NCBI GenBank assembly: GCA_034440175.1
Contig: JAWXBO010000185.1
Coordinates: 25,951-89,950 of the forward strand
Direction: 5' to 3'
Length of the DNA: 64,000 nt
Source: SZUA-430 sp034440175
Lineage (GTDB): Bacteria; Pseudomonadota; Alphaproteobacteria; Micropepsales; Micropepsaceae
Both the position numbers and the translations under genes were made by a program. Of this stretch, positions 25,943 through 34,941 are shown in pieces. The notes beneath the pieces are model-generated. The model did no database searches and was not told the DNA's origin. It worked only from the letters and a program-made list of their open reading frames with translations. Position 1 is the first letter of the stretch, and every line of letters starts with the position of its first letter.

Positions 25943-27673
25943 ATGGCCCATTCCATGGTTAACCCTTCTATGCAAACTCGCCGCTCCGCCGCTTCGTACG
26001 ATTCCTCCAGCCTTTGGTCCCTGATGCTCGCCCATCCGCGGGCGGCCTTAGTCGCTTTGTGTCTGTTGATGTACCTGCCCGGGATCGCATCTCTGCCCCC
26101 ACTGGACCGCGATGAATCGCGCTTTACCCAGGCATCGAAACAGATGATCGAGACCGGTGATTTCATTGAGATTCGTTTTCAAAATGATCCGCGCAACAAA
26201 AAGCCGGTCGGCATCCATTGGATGCAATCCATAACCGCGGGCTGGCTGTCAGGCGAACCCTACAATTCAATTTGGACTTATCGCATACCGTCATTGATTG
26301 CGGGCATTCTGGCGACCCTCTTCGTCTTTGGAATTGGCCGAAAACTATTTGACGAAGAAGTGGGGCTGATCAGCGCCGGGCTAGTGGCATCCTCGCTATT
26401 GCTCATCGGCGAAGCTCACATTGCCAAAACGGATGCAGTACTCTTGGCGTGCGTAACAGGGGCGCAGCTCCTCGTTGCCCACTTCTTTATCGCCGCCAGG
26501 CAAGGCGCAGAGCAACCCAAATTACGCCATTCAGCATTGCTGGGGCTTGCCATCGGCATCGGCATGTTGGTCAAGGGACCAATGATTCTGTTCTTTGTTG
26601 GAGTCTCGGTTTTCGCGCTGTCCTTTTGGGAGCGTCGATGGGCCTGGATCATGTCGATGCGGCCGATCTTCGGGCTGGGGATACTGATCATACTTAACGT
26701 ACCGTGGTTGGTTGCCATCGGCCTTGTAACCAACGGCCAGTATTTCACAGACGCGATCGGATTGGATTTCTTTAGCAAGGTCACGGGCGTCCAGGAAAGT
26801 CACTGGGGTCCACCAGGGTACTACTTGGCAACGCTTCTGGTTGGCTTTTGGCCCGGCTGGTTGTTCCTTGCACCGGGAATAGTCTACGCAATGGCACGCA
26901 TTCGCGAAGGCGCCGTGCGGTTCCTTCTCGCCTGGTTGGTGCCAGCATGGATCGTTCTTGAGCTACTTCCCACCAAGTTGCCTCACTACCCCCTCCCTCT
27001 TTATCCCGCAATTGCACTGCTTTGCGGCGCCGCAGTAATGGCCGGCGTTCGCGAAAGCAGAAGCTTTCTGGACAATACGCCCGTACGCATTGGGGCCGCA
27101 CTGTGGTTGATGGTGGCCATCGCTCTCTCGGGTGGATTGCTCGTATATCTGCCGGGAGCGTATGGCAGCGGTAGCCACGTCGTCTTTTGGGTACTTGCAA
27201 TTCCAATTATTGGCGCCTCCGGTGCGGCAGTTTTGTTCCTGTTGCGCGGTGAAGGTGAAAACGCTGCAATCGCGGCCATCGCAGGCGGAGCAATGTTTGC
27301 GGCAATTGCGATGGCAGCAGTTGCGCCTCAGCTCAATCAACTCATGGTCAGCAGCAATGCCGCCAGTCTTATCGCACGGGCGGGTGCCTCACCATCTGCC
27401 GTTGCGGTCGCCGGTTATCACGAGCCTAGTCTGGTGTTCCTTGTCGGTACAAAAATCAGTTTGGTGGACAAAGGATCGGATGCCGCTGAGTTCCTGACCA
27501 AGACGCCCAACTCGGTCGCACTCATCGAAGAGAGCAAGAACGCCGAGTTCCAGCAATATTTGACGCAAGAGAATTTCAGTGCAGAAGCAATTGGCAGTGT
27601 GAAGGGTCTTAATTATTCCAAAGGCGACCCTGTTTCGCTCACCCTTTACCGGTTGCGCAAGACGGGACCGTGA
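25943..27673 (+). CDS. ArnT-like GT39 glycosyltransferase
   Basis: A 576-residue integral membrane glycosyltransferase of the PMT/ArnT clan. The first periplasmic loop carries the catalytic Asp/Glu in LPPLDRDESRFTQAS, followed by NDPRNKKPVGIHWMQS. About ten membrane helices follow, and the C-terminal 120 residues are periplasmic. ArnT-type enzymes move a sugar from undecaprenyl phosphate to lipid A. The GT2 and LAB_N genes divergent upstream would make the donor. The next GT39 gene overlaps its stop by GTGA. Confidence 0.88.
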   Translation: MAHSMVNPSMQTRRSAASYDSSSLWSLMLAHPRAALVALCLLMYLPGIASLPPLDRDESRFTQASKQMIETGDFIEIRFQNDPRNKKPVGIHWMQSITAGWLSGEPYNSIWTYRIPSLIAGILATLFVFGIGRKLFDEEVGLISAGLVASSLLLIGEAHIAKTDAVLLACVTGAQLLVAHFFIAARQGAEQPKLRHSALLGLAIGIGMLVKGPMILFFVGVSVFALSFWERRWAWIMSMRPIFGLGILIILNVPWLVAIGLVTNGQYFTDAIGLDFFSKVTGVQESHWGPPGYYLATLLVGFWPGWLFLAPGIVYAMARIREGAVRFLLAWLVPAWIVLELLPTKLPHYPLPLYPAIALLCGAAVMAGVRESRSFLDNTPVRIGAALWLMVAIALSGGLLVYLPGAYGSGSHVVFWVLAIPIIGASGAAVLFLLRGEGENAAIAAIAGGAMFAAIAMAAVAPQLNQLMVSSNAASLIARAGASPSAVAVAGYHEPSLVFLVGTKISLVDKGSDAAEFLTKTPNSVALIEESKNAEFQQYLTQENFSAEAIGSVKGLNYSKGDPVSLTLYRLRKTGP

Positions 27674-29181
27674 TCCAGCATATTCGGTCAATCGTTGAAC
27701 ACCGCCCGCTAGCCCTGCTGGCGGCAGTCGTATCGATTGCAACGATCTTGCGCTTGGTCATTTTGGCTTCGACCCCGCTCAACTTAGGTCCAGACGAGGC
27801 GCAATATTGGTCCTGGAGCCTCTCACCGGCTTTCGGTTATTTCTCAAAGCCTCCGCTAATCGCATGGATCATTGGTGTATCGACGAGCCTGTGTGGCGAT
27901 GGCGAGGCGTGTATCCGAAGTTCAGCGCCCCTTTTCCATGCCGCGACAGCCTTCATAATCTTTTTCGCCGCGCGCGCTCTTTATGATCAATCGGTTGGGC
28001 TCTGGTCGGCCATCTCATATCTTTGCATGCCTGGAACAAGCTTCTCGTCTCTTTTAATCACGACAGACGTGCCACTTCTATTGTGCTGGGCGATTGCGTT
28101 GTGGGCGATTGCCGAACTGCGGCGCGAGGCATCCGGCAAATGGGCGATCATACTAGGCGTCGCCATCGGCCTGGGCCTGCTCGCCAAATATGCCATGCTC
28201 TATTTCGTCCTTGGGATAGTCCTGGCCCTGCTGCCCTTAAAAAGCGGGCGCGCTTTGATCCTGAGCTCATACGGATTAACCGCGTTTGTGTCAGCTGCTG
28301 CAATTTTCGCCCCCAACGTCATCTGGAACATCTCAAACAGCTTCGCAACCGTCCGCCACACAGCTTCAAATGCCAACTGGGGAACGGGCGATCTCTTCAA
28401 CCTCTCCCATGCCTTCAATTTTCTAGGCGCGCAGATCGGCATTCTCGGCCCTATCGGTGCGGGCATCATATGTTGGGGGCTGATCCGCAAGTGGCGCCAA
28501 CCCAAATTCGAACACGCCGACACCCTGCTCTTGGCGCTTTCGGTGCCGGTGATCGCCATCGTCACCCTCCAGGCTTTTATCTCACGTGCGAACGCGAACT
28601 GGGCAGCTCCAGCTTTTGTCGCGCTAACAATTCTCGCATGTGCCTGGGCGATGCGCAGAAGCAACACAACGATACTCATCGCCAATGCGAGCGTGAATAT
28701 CTTCGTAGGCATTGTGCTTGCTTTATTGGCGGTAAGCCCTGCGTTTGTGACCGCGATCGGACAGGAAAACTCTGTGAAGCGTCTGCGCGGATGGGATGAA
28801 GCGGGCCGCACGATCATTACAATCGCTTCATCCGCACCATTCACGGCGATCTTGAGCGACGACCGAGAGGATATGGCCTCGCTCTTTTACTATACGCGAG
28901 CGCGCAAGCTGCCTTTACGCATGTGGCCCAAGAAAAATCCGGCCAACGAATACGAATCCTCCTATGCGCTTGGCGCGGAACTCACTGCAAACGTGCTTTT
29001 CATCACACGAAGAACCGACGCGCGTGACATCACCAGTGCATTCGCGTCGTCTGAACGAATTGGCACGATCGAAACCAAGCTCGATTCGAAAAGAAAGCGC
29101 ATTTTTTATCTCTTCGCGCTCAAAGGACCGGTGCCTGCGTCAAATTTTCCAAAACTTTTTGATCATCCGTCTACGGATTAA
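27670..29181 (+). CDS. second GT39-family membrane glycosyltransferase
   Basis: A 503-residue membrane glycosyltransferase. The motif LGPDEAQYWSWSLSPAFGYF (residues 37-56) is the conserved first-loop region of the PMT_2 group, with the D-E pair as catalytic candidates, and SKPPLIAWIIG follows. Many membrane helices fill residues 8-380 and a periplasmic tail follows. It starts with GTG overlapping the upstream stop (GTGA), so the two GT39 proteins are translationally coupled. They may modify two positions of one glycan. Confidence 0.86.
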   Translation: MIQHIRSIVEHRPLALLAAVVSIATILRLVILASTPLNLGPDEAQYWSWSLSPAFGYFSKPPLIAWIIGVSTSLCGDGEACIRSSAPLFHAATAFIIFFAARALYDQSVGLWSAISYLCMPGTSFSSLLITTDVPLLLCWAIALWAIAELRREASGKWAIILGVAIGLGLLAKYAMLYFVLGIVLALLPLKSGRALILSSYGLTAFVSAAAIFAPNVIWNISNSFATVRHTASNANWGTGDLFNLSHAFNFLGAQIGILGPIGAGIICWGLIRKWRQPKFEHADTLLLALSVPVIAIVTLQAFISRANANWAAPAFVALTILACAWAMRRSNTTILIANASVNIFVGIVLALLAVSPAFVTAIGQENSVKRLRGWDEAGRTIITIASSAPFTAILSDDREDMASLFYYTRARKLPLRMWPKKNPANEYESSYALGAELTANVLFITRRTDARDITSAFASSERIGTIETKLDSKRKRIFYLFALKGPVPASNFPKLFDHPSTD

Positions 29182-29598
29182 ATGCAACTTCGTCAAAATT
29201 CTACTTTGCTGAGTTGAAGGACACACGCCAGCTTCACCCGGCATTCGATAGTGTTAAGTTGCACATGTGGCCAGTCAAACTGCTCTCTCAACGGACAAAA
29301 TAAGTATCAGTGTTCAGTGTCTCTTCTCTTGCTATTGCGAATACGTTGATTCGCCTTGAGATGAATTGCTGAATTAGATTCATACTATGCATGTCAATAT
29401 GCGATTACTTCACAAACATCCTCGCTGAATACACCAACACATCCTCATTCAACAGTTGCTCATCGAGCGATTACTCAATCGTTCTATTTGACGTTACCCG
29501 AATCGTGCTGCATGATTCGCATTGTTGGGGGAGCGTGTGGCTGCGCGCGGATTATTCGGGGAAGCAGTCGACCAACTCGAGGGGCTACAGACCTGTCG
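29182..29598. other. 417-bp AT-richer leader upstream of the kamA operon
   Basis: No protein or RNA gene was recognised. It is visibly richer in A and T than the flanking genes and contains a near-perfect 21-bp palindrome listed separately. It should hold the kamA promoter. Confidence 0.55.
29499..29519. promoter_or_regulatory. 21-bp near-perfect palindrome upstream of kamA
   Basis: Arms CGAATCGTGC and GCATGATTCG flank a central T and match as inverted repeats at 9 of 10 positions. It lies 80 bp before the chosen kamA start. The size and symmetry suit a dimeric regulator site, but no cognate regulator is adjacent. Confidence 0.4.
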
Positions 29599-30972
29599 AT
29601 GACAGTGCACACCTTTGTAAAGGGCGCCAACACTGCAGCGCACCTAAGAACGCCGGCGAAACGCAAGATAGTAGAGCGAGCACCGGGCACCGGCACAGAA
29701 GCCGGCGTCCAGACGTCGTTAAACTTCTCTTCCGCTATTTCTCCAGCGCTCTCCACCATCATTCCCTCCGGTCAAACCGCACGAAAGGCCAATCGCTTTC
29801 CCGTGAGCGCCGGGGCGCGTGAGTTTTACAAACTCATTTATCCGGGCACGACGCCCGATGACTGGAATGACTGGCGCTGGCAAGCCCGAAGCCGCATCCG
29901 AACCCTTGAGCAGCTCGAACGGGTGTTTGACCTGTCTCAAGACGAGCGTTCTGCTGCTTTGCGCCACACCGGCTCACTTCCGGTTGGAATTACGCCATAT
30001 TATGCAAGCTTGATGGCCCGCGCTGATGCATCGGAACCGTTGCGCCGCACGCATATAATGGTCAACGATGAATACGTCCGCCTGCCAGGCGAAGAAGACG
30101 ACCCGCTGGGTGAAGACCATGACACCGTCGCGCCCGGTCTCGTTCACCGTTATCCAGACCGGGTATTATTTCTGACCACGGGCTTTTGCTCAACTTATTG
30201 CCGTTATTGCACGCGATCGCGCATGGTTGGCAATCCGGGTGGCGAATACAATTTTTCCGTTACCCAATGGGATAAGGCCCTGTCTTATCTCGAAGCGCAT
30301 ACCGAAGTCCGCGACGTGTTGCTCTCCGGCGGCGACCCCCTCTCGATCGGTGACGACAAGCTCGATTGGCTGCTCACGCGTCTGCGCAAGATCAAACACA
30401 TCGAATTCGTGCGCATTGGAACAAAAATTCCGGCCGTTTTACCTATGCGGATCACCCGCGATCTGGTCAAGATGCTTCGGAAACACCACCCTTTGTGGAT
30501 GAGTGTTCATTTTACACATCCAAGCGAGATTACCCCGGAAACCAGGGAGGCTGCCTCTCGCCTTGCAGACGCCGGCATCCCGCTTGGCTCGCAAACCGTT
30601 CTGCTCAAAGACATTAACGACGACGTCGATGTCATGAAGAACTTGATGCATGGCCTCCTGACGATGCGGATCAAGCCGTATTATCTTTATCAATGTGACC
30701 CGATAAAGGGATCGGGCCATTTCAGAACATCCGTCCAAAAAGGTCTTGAAATCATTCAAGCACTTCGCGGTCACACAACAGGGTATGCGTGCCCTATGTT
30801 CGTGGTCGATGCGCCGGGTGGCGGCGGCAAAATCCTGTTGGCGCCCAATGCCATCGCTGGCCGGGAAGGCGACGATCTGCTGTTGAGAAACTTCGAAGGC
30901 AAAATCTATCGCTATCCGGACCCCGGAGGAAAACTGGGGCGGCCTGAGTCTACAGCAGTCGCGGCTGAATAA
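29599..30972 (+). CDS. kamA: lysine 2,3-aminomutase (KamA), radical SAM/PLP
   Basis: A 457-residue KamA. The radical-SAM cluster motif CSTYCRYC (CX3CX2C) is near residue 197. The PLP-binding segment VVDAPGGGGKILL near residue 405 carries the Schiff-base Lys. The two Asp residues that hold the lysine side-chain amine in the Clostridium enzyme appear kept in YQCDPIKGSG and VVDAPGG, arguing for lysine over glutamate. It interconverts L-lysine and L-beta-lysine. ATG at 29599 is chosen, but homology starts only near PVSAGAREFYKL (residue 70), so a later start is possible. The stop overlaps the next gene by one base (TAATG). The length excludes short EpmB, and no epmA is adjacent. Confidence 0.88.
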   Translation: MTVHTFVKGANTAAHLRTPAKRKIVERAPGTGTEAGVQTSLNFSSAISPALSTIIPSGQTARKANRFPVSAGAREFYKLIYPGTTPDDWNDWRWQARSRIRTLEQLERVFDLSQDERSAALRHTGSLPVGITPYYASLMARADASEPLRRTHIMVNDEYVRLPGEEDDPLGEDHDTVAPGLVHRYPDRVLFLTTGFCSTYCRYCTRSRMVGNPGGEYNFSVTQWDKALSYLEAHTEVRDVLLSGGDPLSIGDDKLDWLLTRLRKIKHIEFVRIGTKIPAVLPMRITRDLVKMLRKHHPLWMSVHFTHPSEITPETREAASRLADAGIPLGSQTVLLKDINDDVDVMKNLMHGLLTMRIKPYYLYQCDPIKGSGHFRTSVQKGLEIIQALRGHTTGYACPMFVVDAPGGGGKILLAPNAIAGREGDDLLLRNFEGKIYRYPDPGGKLGRPESTAVAAE

Positions 30973-31952
30973 TGGCCCCGCACATTCTGATTTTAATCCC
31001 CGAGCTCAAGGAAATAGAGCCCGACGACAATCTCGCGACGATTTCAACGGCCCGAGAACTGGTGAAGCACTACAGCCTACTGGGCTATTCCAACGTCATC
31101 AGGCACTTCGACTACCCCCCCGCGGATTTCAAAACCACGATTCTGCAAGAAAAGCCGGATTGCGTGTTCAATCTGGTAGAATCTGTTGCAGGCACAAGCC
31201 GGCTAATTCACGTGCCGCCAATTTATCTCGAAGAACTTCAGGTGCCTTATACCGGGTGCCCGGCACATGCCATTGAGATGTCAAACGACAAAATTCTTGC
31301 CAAACGAATACTCGAGTTCCTGCAAGTTCCCACACCTCGCTGGGGTACGCCGAAATCATTGCCTGACGAAGTTCCCGGCACGTGGTTTGTCAAAGCGCAG
31401 CACGAACACGCCTCTTTCGGCATTTCGCAGCGAAATGTTGTCCAGGGAACCAAATCCGCCGTCGACCTCGCCTGCCAGCTGGCGTTAGAACACAAAATCC
31501 CCTGGATGATCGAAGAGTTCATCGCCGGACGAGAGTTCAACGTTTCCATTGTCGAAAGTCTGCACGGGCCAAAAATCCTGCCCATTGCAGAAATCGTGTT
31601 CGAGAACTTTGGCTCGGACCGCTATAACATCGTCGACTACAATGCCAAGTGGAACGAGGAAAGCTTCGAATACAAAAACACAGTTCGCCGCTACGACTTT
31701 CCGTCGGCCGACAGCCGCCTGCTCAAAACACTAGAAGAAATCAGCCTGAAAGTTTGGCGCGGGTTTGACCTTCGCGGTTGGGCGCGTGTTGACTACCGCA
31801 TTGACAAGAGTGGCCACCCCTTCGTGATCGACGTAAACGCGAATCCCGATCTTTCAATCGATGCAGGCTTCATGACTGCAGCCTCTCGCGCCGAAATTCC
31901 CCCCCATGAAGCAATTCGAATGATCACCAACGCCGCGCTCAATGCCGCATGA
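30972..31952 (+). CDS. ATP-grasp ligase, D-Ala-D-Ala-ligase-like
   Basis: A 326-residue ATP-grasp enzyme. The N-terminal domain has PDCVFNLVESVAGTSR and LQVPYTGCPAHAIEMSNDK, as in Ddl. The ATP-grasp core has FVKAQHEHASFGIS, EEFIAGREFNVSIVE and ARVDYRIDKSGHPFVIDVN with NPDLS, the Mg-binding Asp/Asn set. Such enzymes form an amide bond through an acyl phosphate. True Ddl normally lies in the mra cluster. Here the gene is coupled to kamA and a GNAT gene, so a lysine or beta-lysine conjugate is a better guess than D-Ala-D-Ala. Substrates are unproven. Confidence 0.82.
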   Translation: MAPHILILIPELKEIEPDDNLATISTARELVKHYSLLGYSNVIRHFDYPPADFKTTILQEKPDCVFNLVESVAGTSRLIHVPPIYLEELQVPYTGCPAHAIEMSNDKILAKRILEFLQVPTPRWGTPKSLPDEVPGTWFVKAQHEHASFGISQRNVVQGTKSAVDLACQLALEHKIPWMIEEFIAGREFNVSIVESLHGPKILPIAEIVFENFGSDRYNIVDYNAKWNEESFEYKNTVRRYDFPSADSRLLKTLEEISLKVWRGFDLRGWARVDYRIDKSGHPFVIDVNANPDLSIDAGFMTAASRAEIPPHEAIRMITNAALNAA

Positions 31953-32425
31953 GCGAATTTCGTATCAAACCGAAGGCATCCGATCCCAAGGCGGTACGCG
32001 ATTTAGTCGCGAACACCGGAGTGTTTTCTGGCATCGAAGCCGGGTGGGCGAAAGAAATCATCGAAACCGCCCTCTCACGGCCTGAAAATTGCGGGTACCA
32101 CTTTCTATTCGCAGATGGCCCAGATGCGCTGCAAGGGTTCACGTGCTTCGGTCCCATTGAAGGGACGGACAATCGCTTTGACCTGTATTGGATCGCCGTT
32201 TCGCCACAAGCTCAAGGTCAAAGACTTGGCCACCGGTTGCTGGAGCACAGCATCAAGGCGGCCCAGGCTCTAGGCGCGACCCACATGTTCATCGACACCT
32301 CGACGCGCATTGACTATGCGGCCGCACGCGCACTCTACAAGTCCCATGGCTTCGAATTGATGGGTATGTTGACAGACTTCTACAGCGACGGCGACAGCAA
32401 GGCGCTGTTTGGCCGTAAGCTCTGA
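31949..32425 (+). CDS. GNAT N-acetyltransferase of the kamA operon
   Basis: A 158-residue GNAT protein. The acetyl-CoA loop is WIAVSPQAQGQRLGHRLLEH (about residues 76-95), and the C-terminal half has the usual AARALYKSHGFELMGML. It overlaps the ATP-grasp stop by ATGA. In methanogens beta-lysine made by AblA is acetylated by the GNAT enzyme AblB to N-epsilon-acetyl-beta-lysine. This protein is shorter than AblB and not clearly orthologous, but the pairing suggests acetylation of the operon product. It abuts the convergent EamA transporter gene with no spacer. Confidence 0.8.
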   Translation: MSEFRIKPKASDPKAVRDLVANTGVFSGIEAGWAKEIIETALSRPENCGYHFLFADGPDALQGFTCFGPIEGTDNRFDLYWIAVSPQAQGQRLGHRLLEHSIKAAQALGATHMFIDTSTRIDYAAARALYKSHGFELMGMLTDFYSDGDSKALFGRKL

Positions 32426-33376
32426 TCAAACCGGTTCGACCGCGCTCTCATTTCGCCGTTCCAATCCAAGGCGCCGCTCACGCCACATCACGAATAAGCC
32501 AGATCCGATTACAATGACGGCGCCGGCATAGACCGCAGGCTCCGGCAATTCCGAAAAGAAAAGCCAACCGAACAGGATGGCCCATATCATTGCCGCGTAA
32601 TCAAAATTAGCCAAGGTCGACGCTTGGGCGTAACGAAACCCATTGGTCATCAGCAATTGCCCGATCCCGCCAAGGACACCCATGAGGACGAGCAACAAAA
32701 TTTCCAAACCCGAAGGCGTCACCCAGACGAACGGCAACGTGAGGCCGCTCACAACGCTGCACGTTAGCTGAAAGTAGGTCGCAATTGCCAGGGCCGACTC
32801 GGTTCCCGACATCATGCGTATAAAGATCATGGTGAACGCAACTAGGATTGCATTTGCCAGGCCGAATAGAATTCCAGCCCCCGCCAACCCAGACGACAAC
32901 CCTTCGCCCACATGTGGAGAGATCATCACCAAGACGCCGGCGAAACCGGTGAGCACGGCCCCCCAACGAAAGAAACGGACGCTCTCTCCTAACATCACAG
33001 CCGCCAAAACCACGACAATGAGCGGCGAGGCAAAACTGATCGCTGTCACATCAGCAATGGGCAAATATGTGAGCGCGGTAAAATAAGTAAACATCGCAAA
33101 CACGCCGGTACAAGCCCGCCGCACATGCAGCCATGGATGCTTCGTGGTTAGATTGCTGAGTCCACCGCCAACCACAAGCAACGCAATGCCTATGGGAATG
33201 AAGGCAAAGGCCGATCGAAAGAAGACGATTTGTCCGACTGCAATATCCTGACCCAGGTGCCGCGCAATGGCCGCCATAAGCGTGAACGCCAATGTCGCAC
33301 CGATCTTGAGTCCAATACCCAGCAAAGGCCGGGAAGAAGCAGTTATCTCGAAGCGATGGCTGCCCGCTTCATTCAC
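32426..33376 (-). CDS. EamA-family (DMT) transporter
   Basis: A 316-residue, ten-helix drug/metabolite transporter with two EamA repeats (KIGATLAFTLMAAIARHL to VLVMISP, then GILFGLANAILVAFTMIF to the end). The frame is open much further upstream inside corA. GTG at 33376 is preferred because it overlaps the corA stop (GTGA) and gives a standard length. The substrate is unknown: it could export a metabolite of the convergent kamA operon, but it is transcribed with corA. Confidence 0.83.
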   Translation of the reverse strand: MNEAGSHRFEITASSRPLLGIGLKIGATLAFTLMAAIARHLGQDIAVGQIVFFRSAFAFIPIGIALLVVGGGLSNLTTKHPWLHVRRACTGVFAMFTYFTALTYLPIADVTAISFASPLIVVVLAAVMLGESVRFFRWGAVLTGFAGVLVMISPHVGEGLSSGLAGAGILFGLANAILVAFTMIFIRMMSGTESALAIATYFQLTCSVVSGLTLPFVWVTPSGLEILLLVLMGVLGGIGQLLMTNGFRYAQASTLANFDYAAMIWAILFGWLFFSELPEPAVYAGAVIVIGSGLFVMWRERRLGLERRNESAVEPV

Positions 33377-34356
33377 AACCACTTGCGCCAGCGAAAAATA
33401 ATATATGGCACGATTGCCGACAGTATGATTGACCCTATGGCAATGGCATATCCATATTCCCACTCCAACTCGGGCATGAACTTGAAATTCATTCCCCAAA
33501 TGCTGGCAAACAGGGTCGGCGGCAGAAATACGGTCGCAAACACCGACAATATTCTGATGATCCGGCTTTGTTCGATATTGACCACACCAAGCACGGCATC
33601 GAGCAAAAATGTGATCTTGTTCGACAAATAGGTCGTGTGATCCGCCAACGATTGCACGTCCCGCGTCATCACTTTGATGCGCCCCTTCATATCGCGCGAC
33701 GCCTTCAAGTCGATGACCTGCGATAAGAACGCCAGCATGCGTCCCATACTGATCAAGCTTTCTCGTGCCTTGGAGGCCAGATCGTTCCGGCTTCCCAGGC
33801 GCAACAAAATTTGCTGGTAGTCTTTGGAAGGACTGTCGCCATTGTGTGAAAAAATCTGCTTCGATGCAGCGTCCACATCGCCACCCACCTTTTCAAGGAC
33901 GTCGGCAGTTCGATCGATGATCGCTTCAAGCAGCCCTGCCAGCACCAACTCGCCCCGGGGCCATGAGTGCGCTTGACGCTCGGCTCTGTTGGCGAATGTG
34001 TTGAAGGGTTGAGGTTCAGAGTATCGCACCGTCAATAGCCGGTCGCCCGCCAGGATAAAGCTTACCGCTTGACACTCCGACTCCACCGTTTCGGTCTTGG
34101 AAAGCACTAAAGCAGTCATAAAGACCGCGTCGTCTTCTTGATAGAGACGGCTGGATATCTCAATTTCGTCCATGTCGTCTTTGGACGGCGTATCTACGCC
34201 GATAAATGCCTTTACGGCCTCACGTTCTTGCGCAGTAGGATCGAAAACATCAACCCAAACGGAATCATCAGGCACGACGATGGGGTCACCCGACTCGCCT
34301 GAACAAGTCAAATTGCGGCGTAAACACTGATCACGCTGACCAAACGAGCGAAGCAT
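33373..34356 (-). CDS. corA: CorA-family magnesium/divalent cation channel
   Basis: A 327-residue CorA. The long cytosolic domain ends in two C-terminal membrane helices with the signature SIWGMNFKFMPEL (GMN motif) before the last helix. The basic C-terminus RWRKWL is typical. It forms a pentameric Mg2+ channel. The first in-frame start is used. The stop overlaps the EamA gene by GTGA. Confidence 0.93.
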   Translation of the reverse strand: MLRSFGQRDQCLRRNLTCSGESGDPIVVPDDSVWVDVFDPTAQEREAVKAFIGVDTPSKDDMDEIEISSRLYQEDDAVFMTALVLSKTETVESECQAVSFILAGDRLLTVRYSEPQPFNTFANRAERQAHSWPRGELVLAGLLEAIIDRTADVLEKVGGDVDAASKQIFSHNGDSPSKDYQQILLRLGSRNDLASKARESLISMGRMLAFLSQVIDLKASRDMKGRIKVMTRDVQSLADHTTYLSNKITFLLDAVLGVVNIEQSRIIRILSVFATVFLPPTLFASIWGMNFKFMPELEWEYGYAIAIGSIILSAIVPYIIFRWRKWL

Positions 34357-34637
34357 GGGGTGACCCTCGCCTTAGGCGGCACACAAAGAACAATGCACTT
34401 ATAAGCATGCCCCCCCTTCAACTGCCAATCCTCAATTAACGCTCAATTCATGCGGCATGTTTGGTCCAATCCCCGAAAAACCGTGGCCTGCATCAGACAG
34501 CATCAAATGAATTTTGGCAAAAAAGCATTGCGTTTACGTAACAAAAACACTTTAGAGGCATTAGGTGGATGATACAAACAAGCCTTGGGCCGCCTGCAAG
34601 GGCGGTCTTCACAGCATGCAGCAAGTCGGAGTGAACA

Positions 34638-34925
34638 ATGGAACTGGGCGATCTCTTCAGTTTTGACAAGAAAATAGCACCCTCGATCATCAAACCGATC
34701 TATTGGATCGGACTTGTCCTGATCGTATTCGTAAACGTCGTCTACTTCTTCTTTGGCTTCGGCAAATTGTTCACCGTCGGGTTTTTCACCGGCGTTTGGG
34801 ATATGCTTGCAGCAATTGTAAGTATTGTGTTCGGCGTGCTGGGATTGCGGATTGCGACCGAGTTGTGCCTTGCAATATTCGAAATACACGACAAAACCGC
34901 ATCGAACTCGACAACGCAGATTTAA
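34638..34925 (+). CDS. DUF4282 membrane protein
   Basis: A 95-residue protein with two membrane helices (IYWIGLVLIVFVNVVYFFFG and WDMLAAIVSIVFGVLGLR) and the conserved tail RIATELCLAIFEIHD. This is the DUF4282 family of small membrane proteins of unknown role. GGAG lies before the ATG. It stands alone, convergent with the FAD oxidoreductase gene. Confidence 0.8.
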   Translation: MELGDLFSFDKKIAPSIIKPIYWIGLVLIVFVNVVYFFFGFGKLFTVGFFTGVWDMLAAIVSIVFGVLGLRIATELCLAIFEIHDKTASNSTTQI

Positions 34926-34941
34926 CCAGCGGCTGGATATC

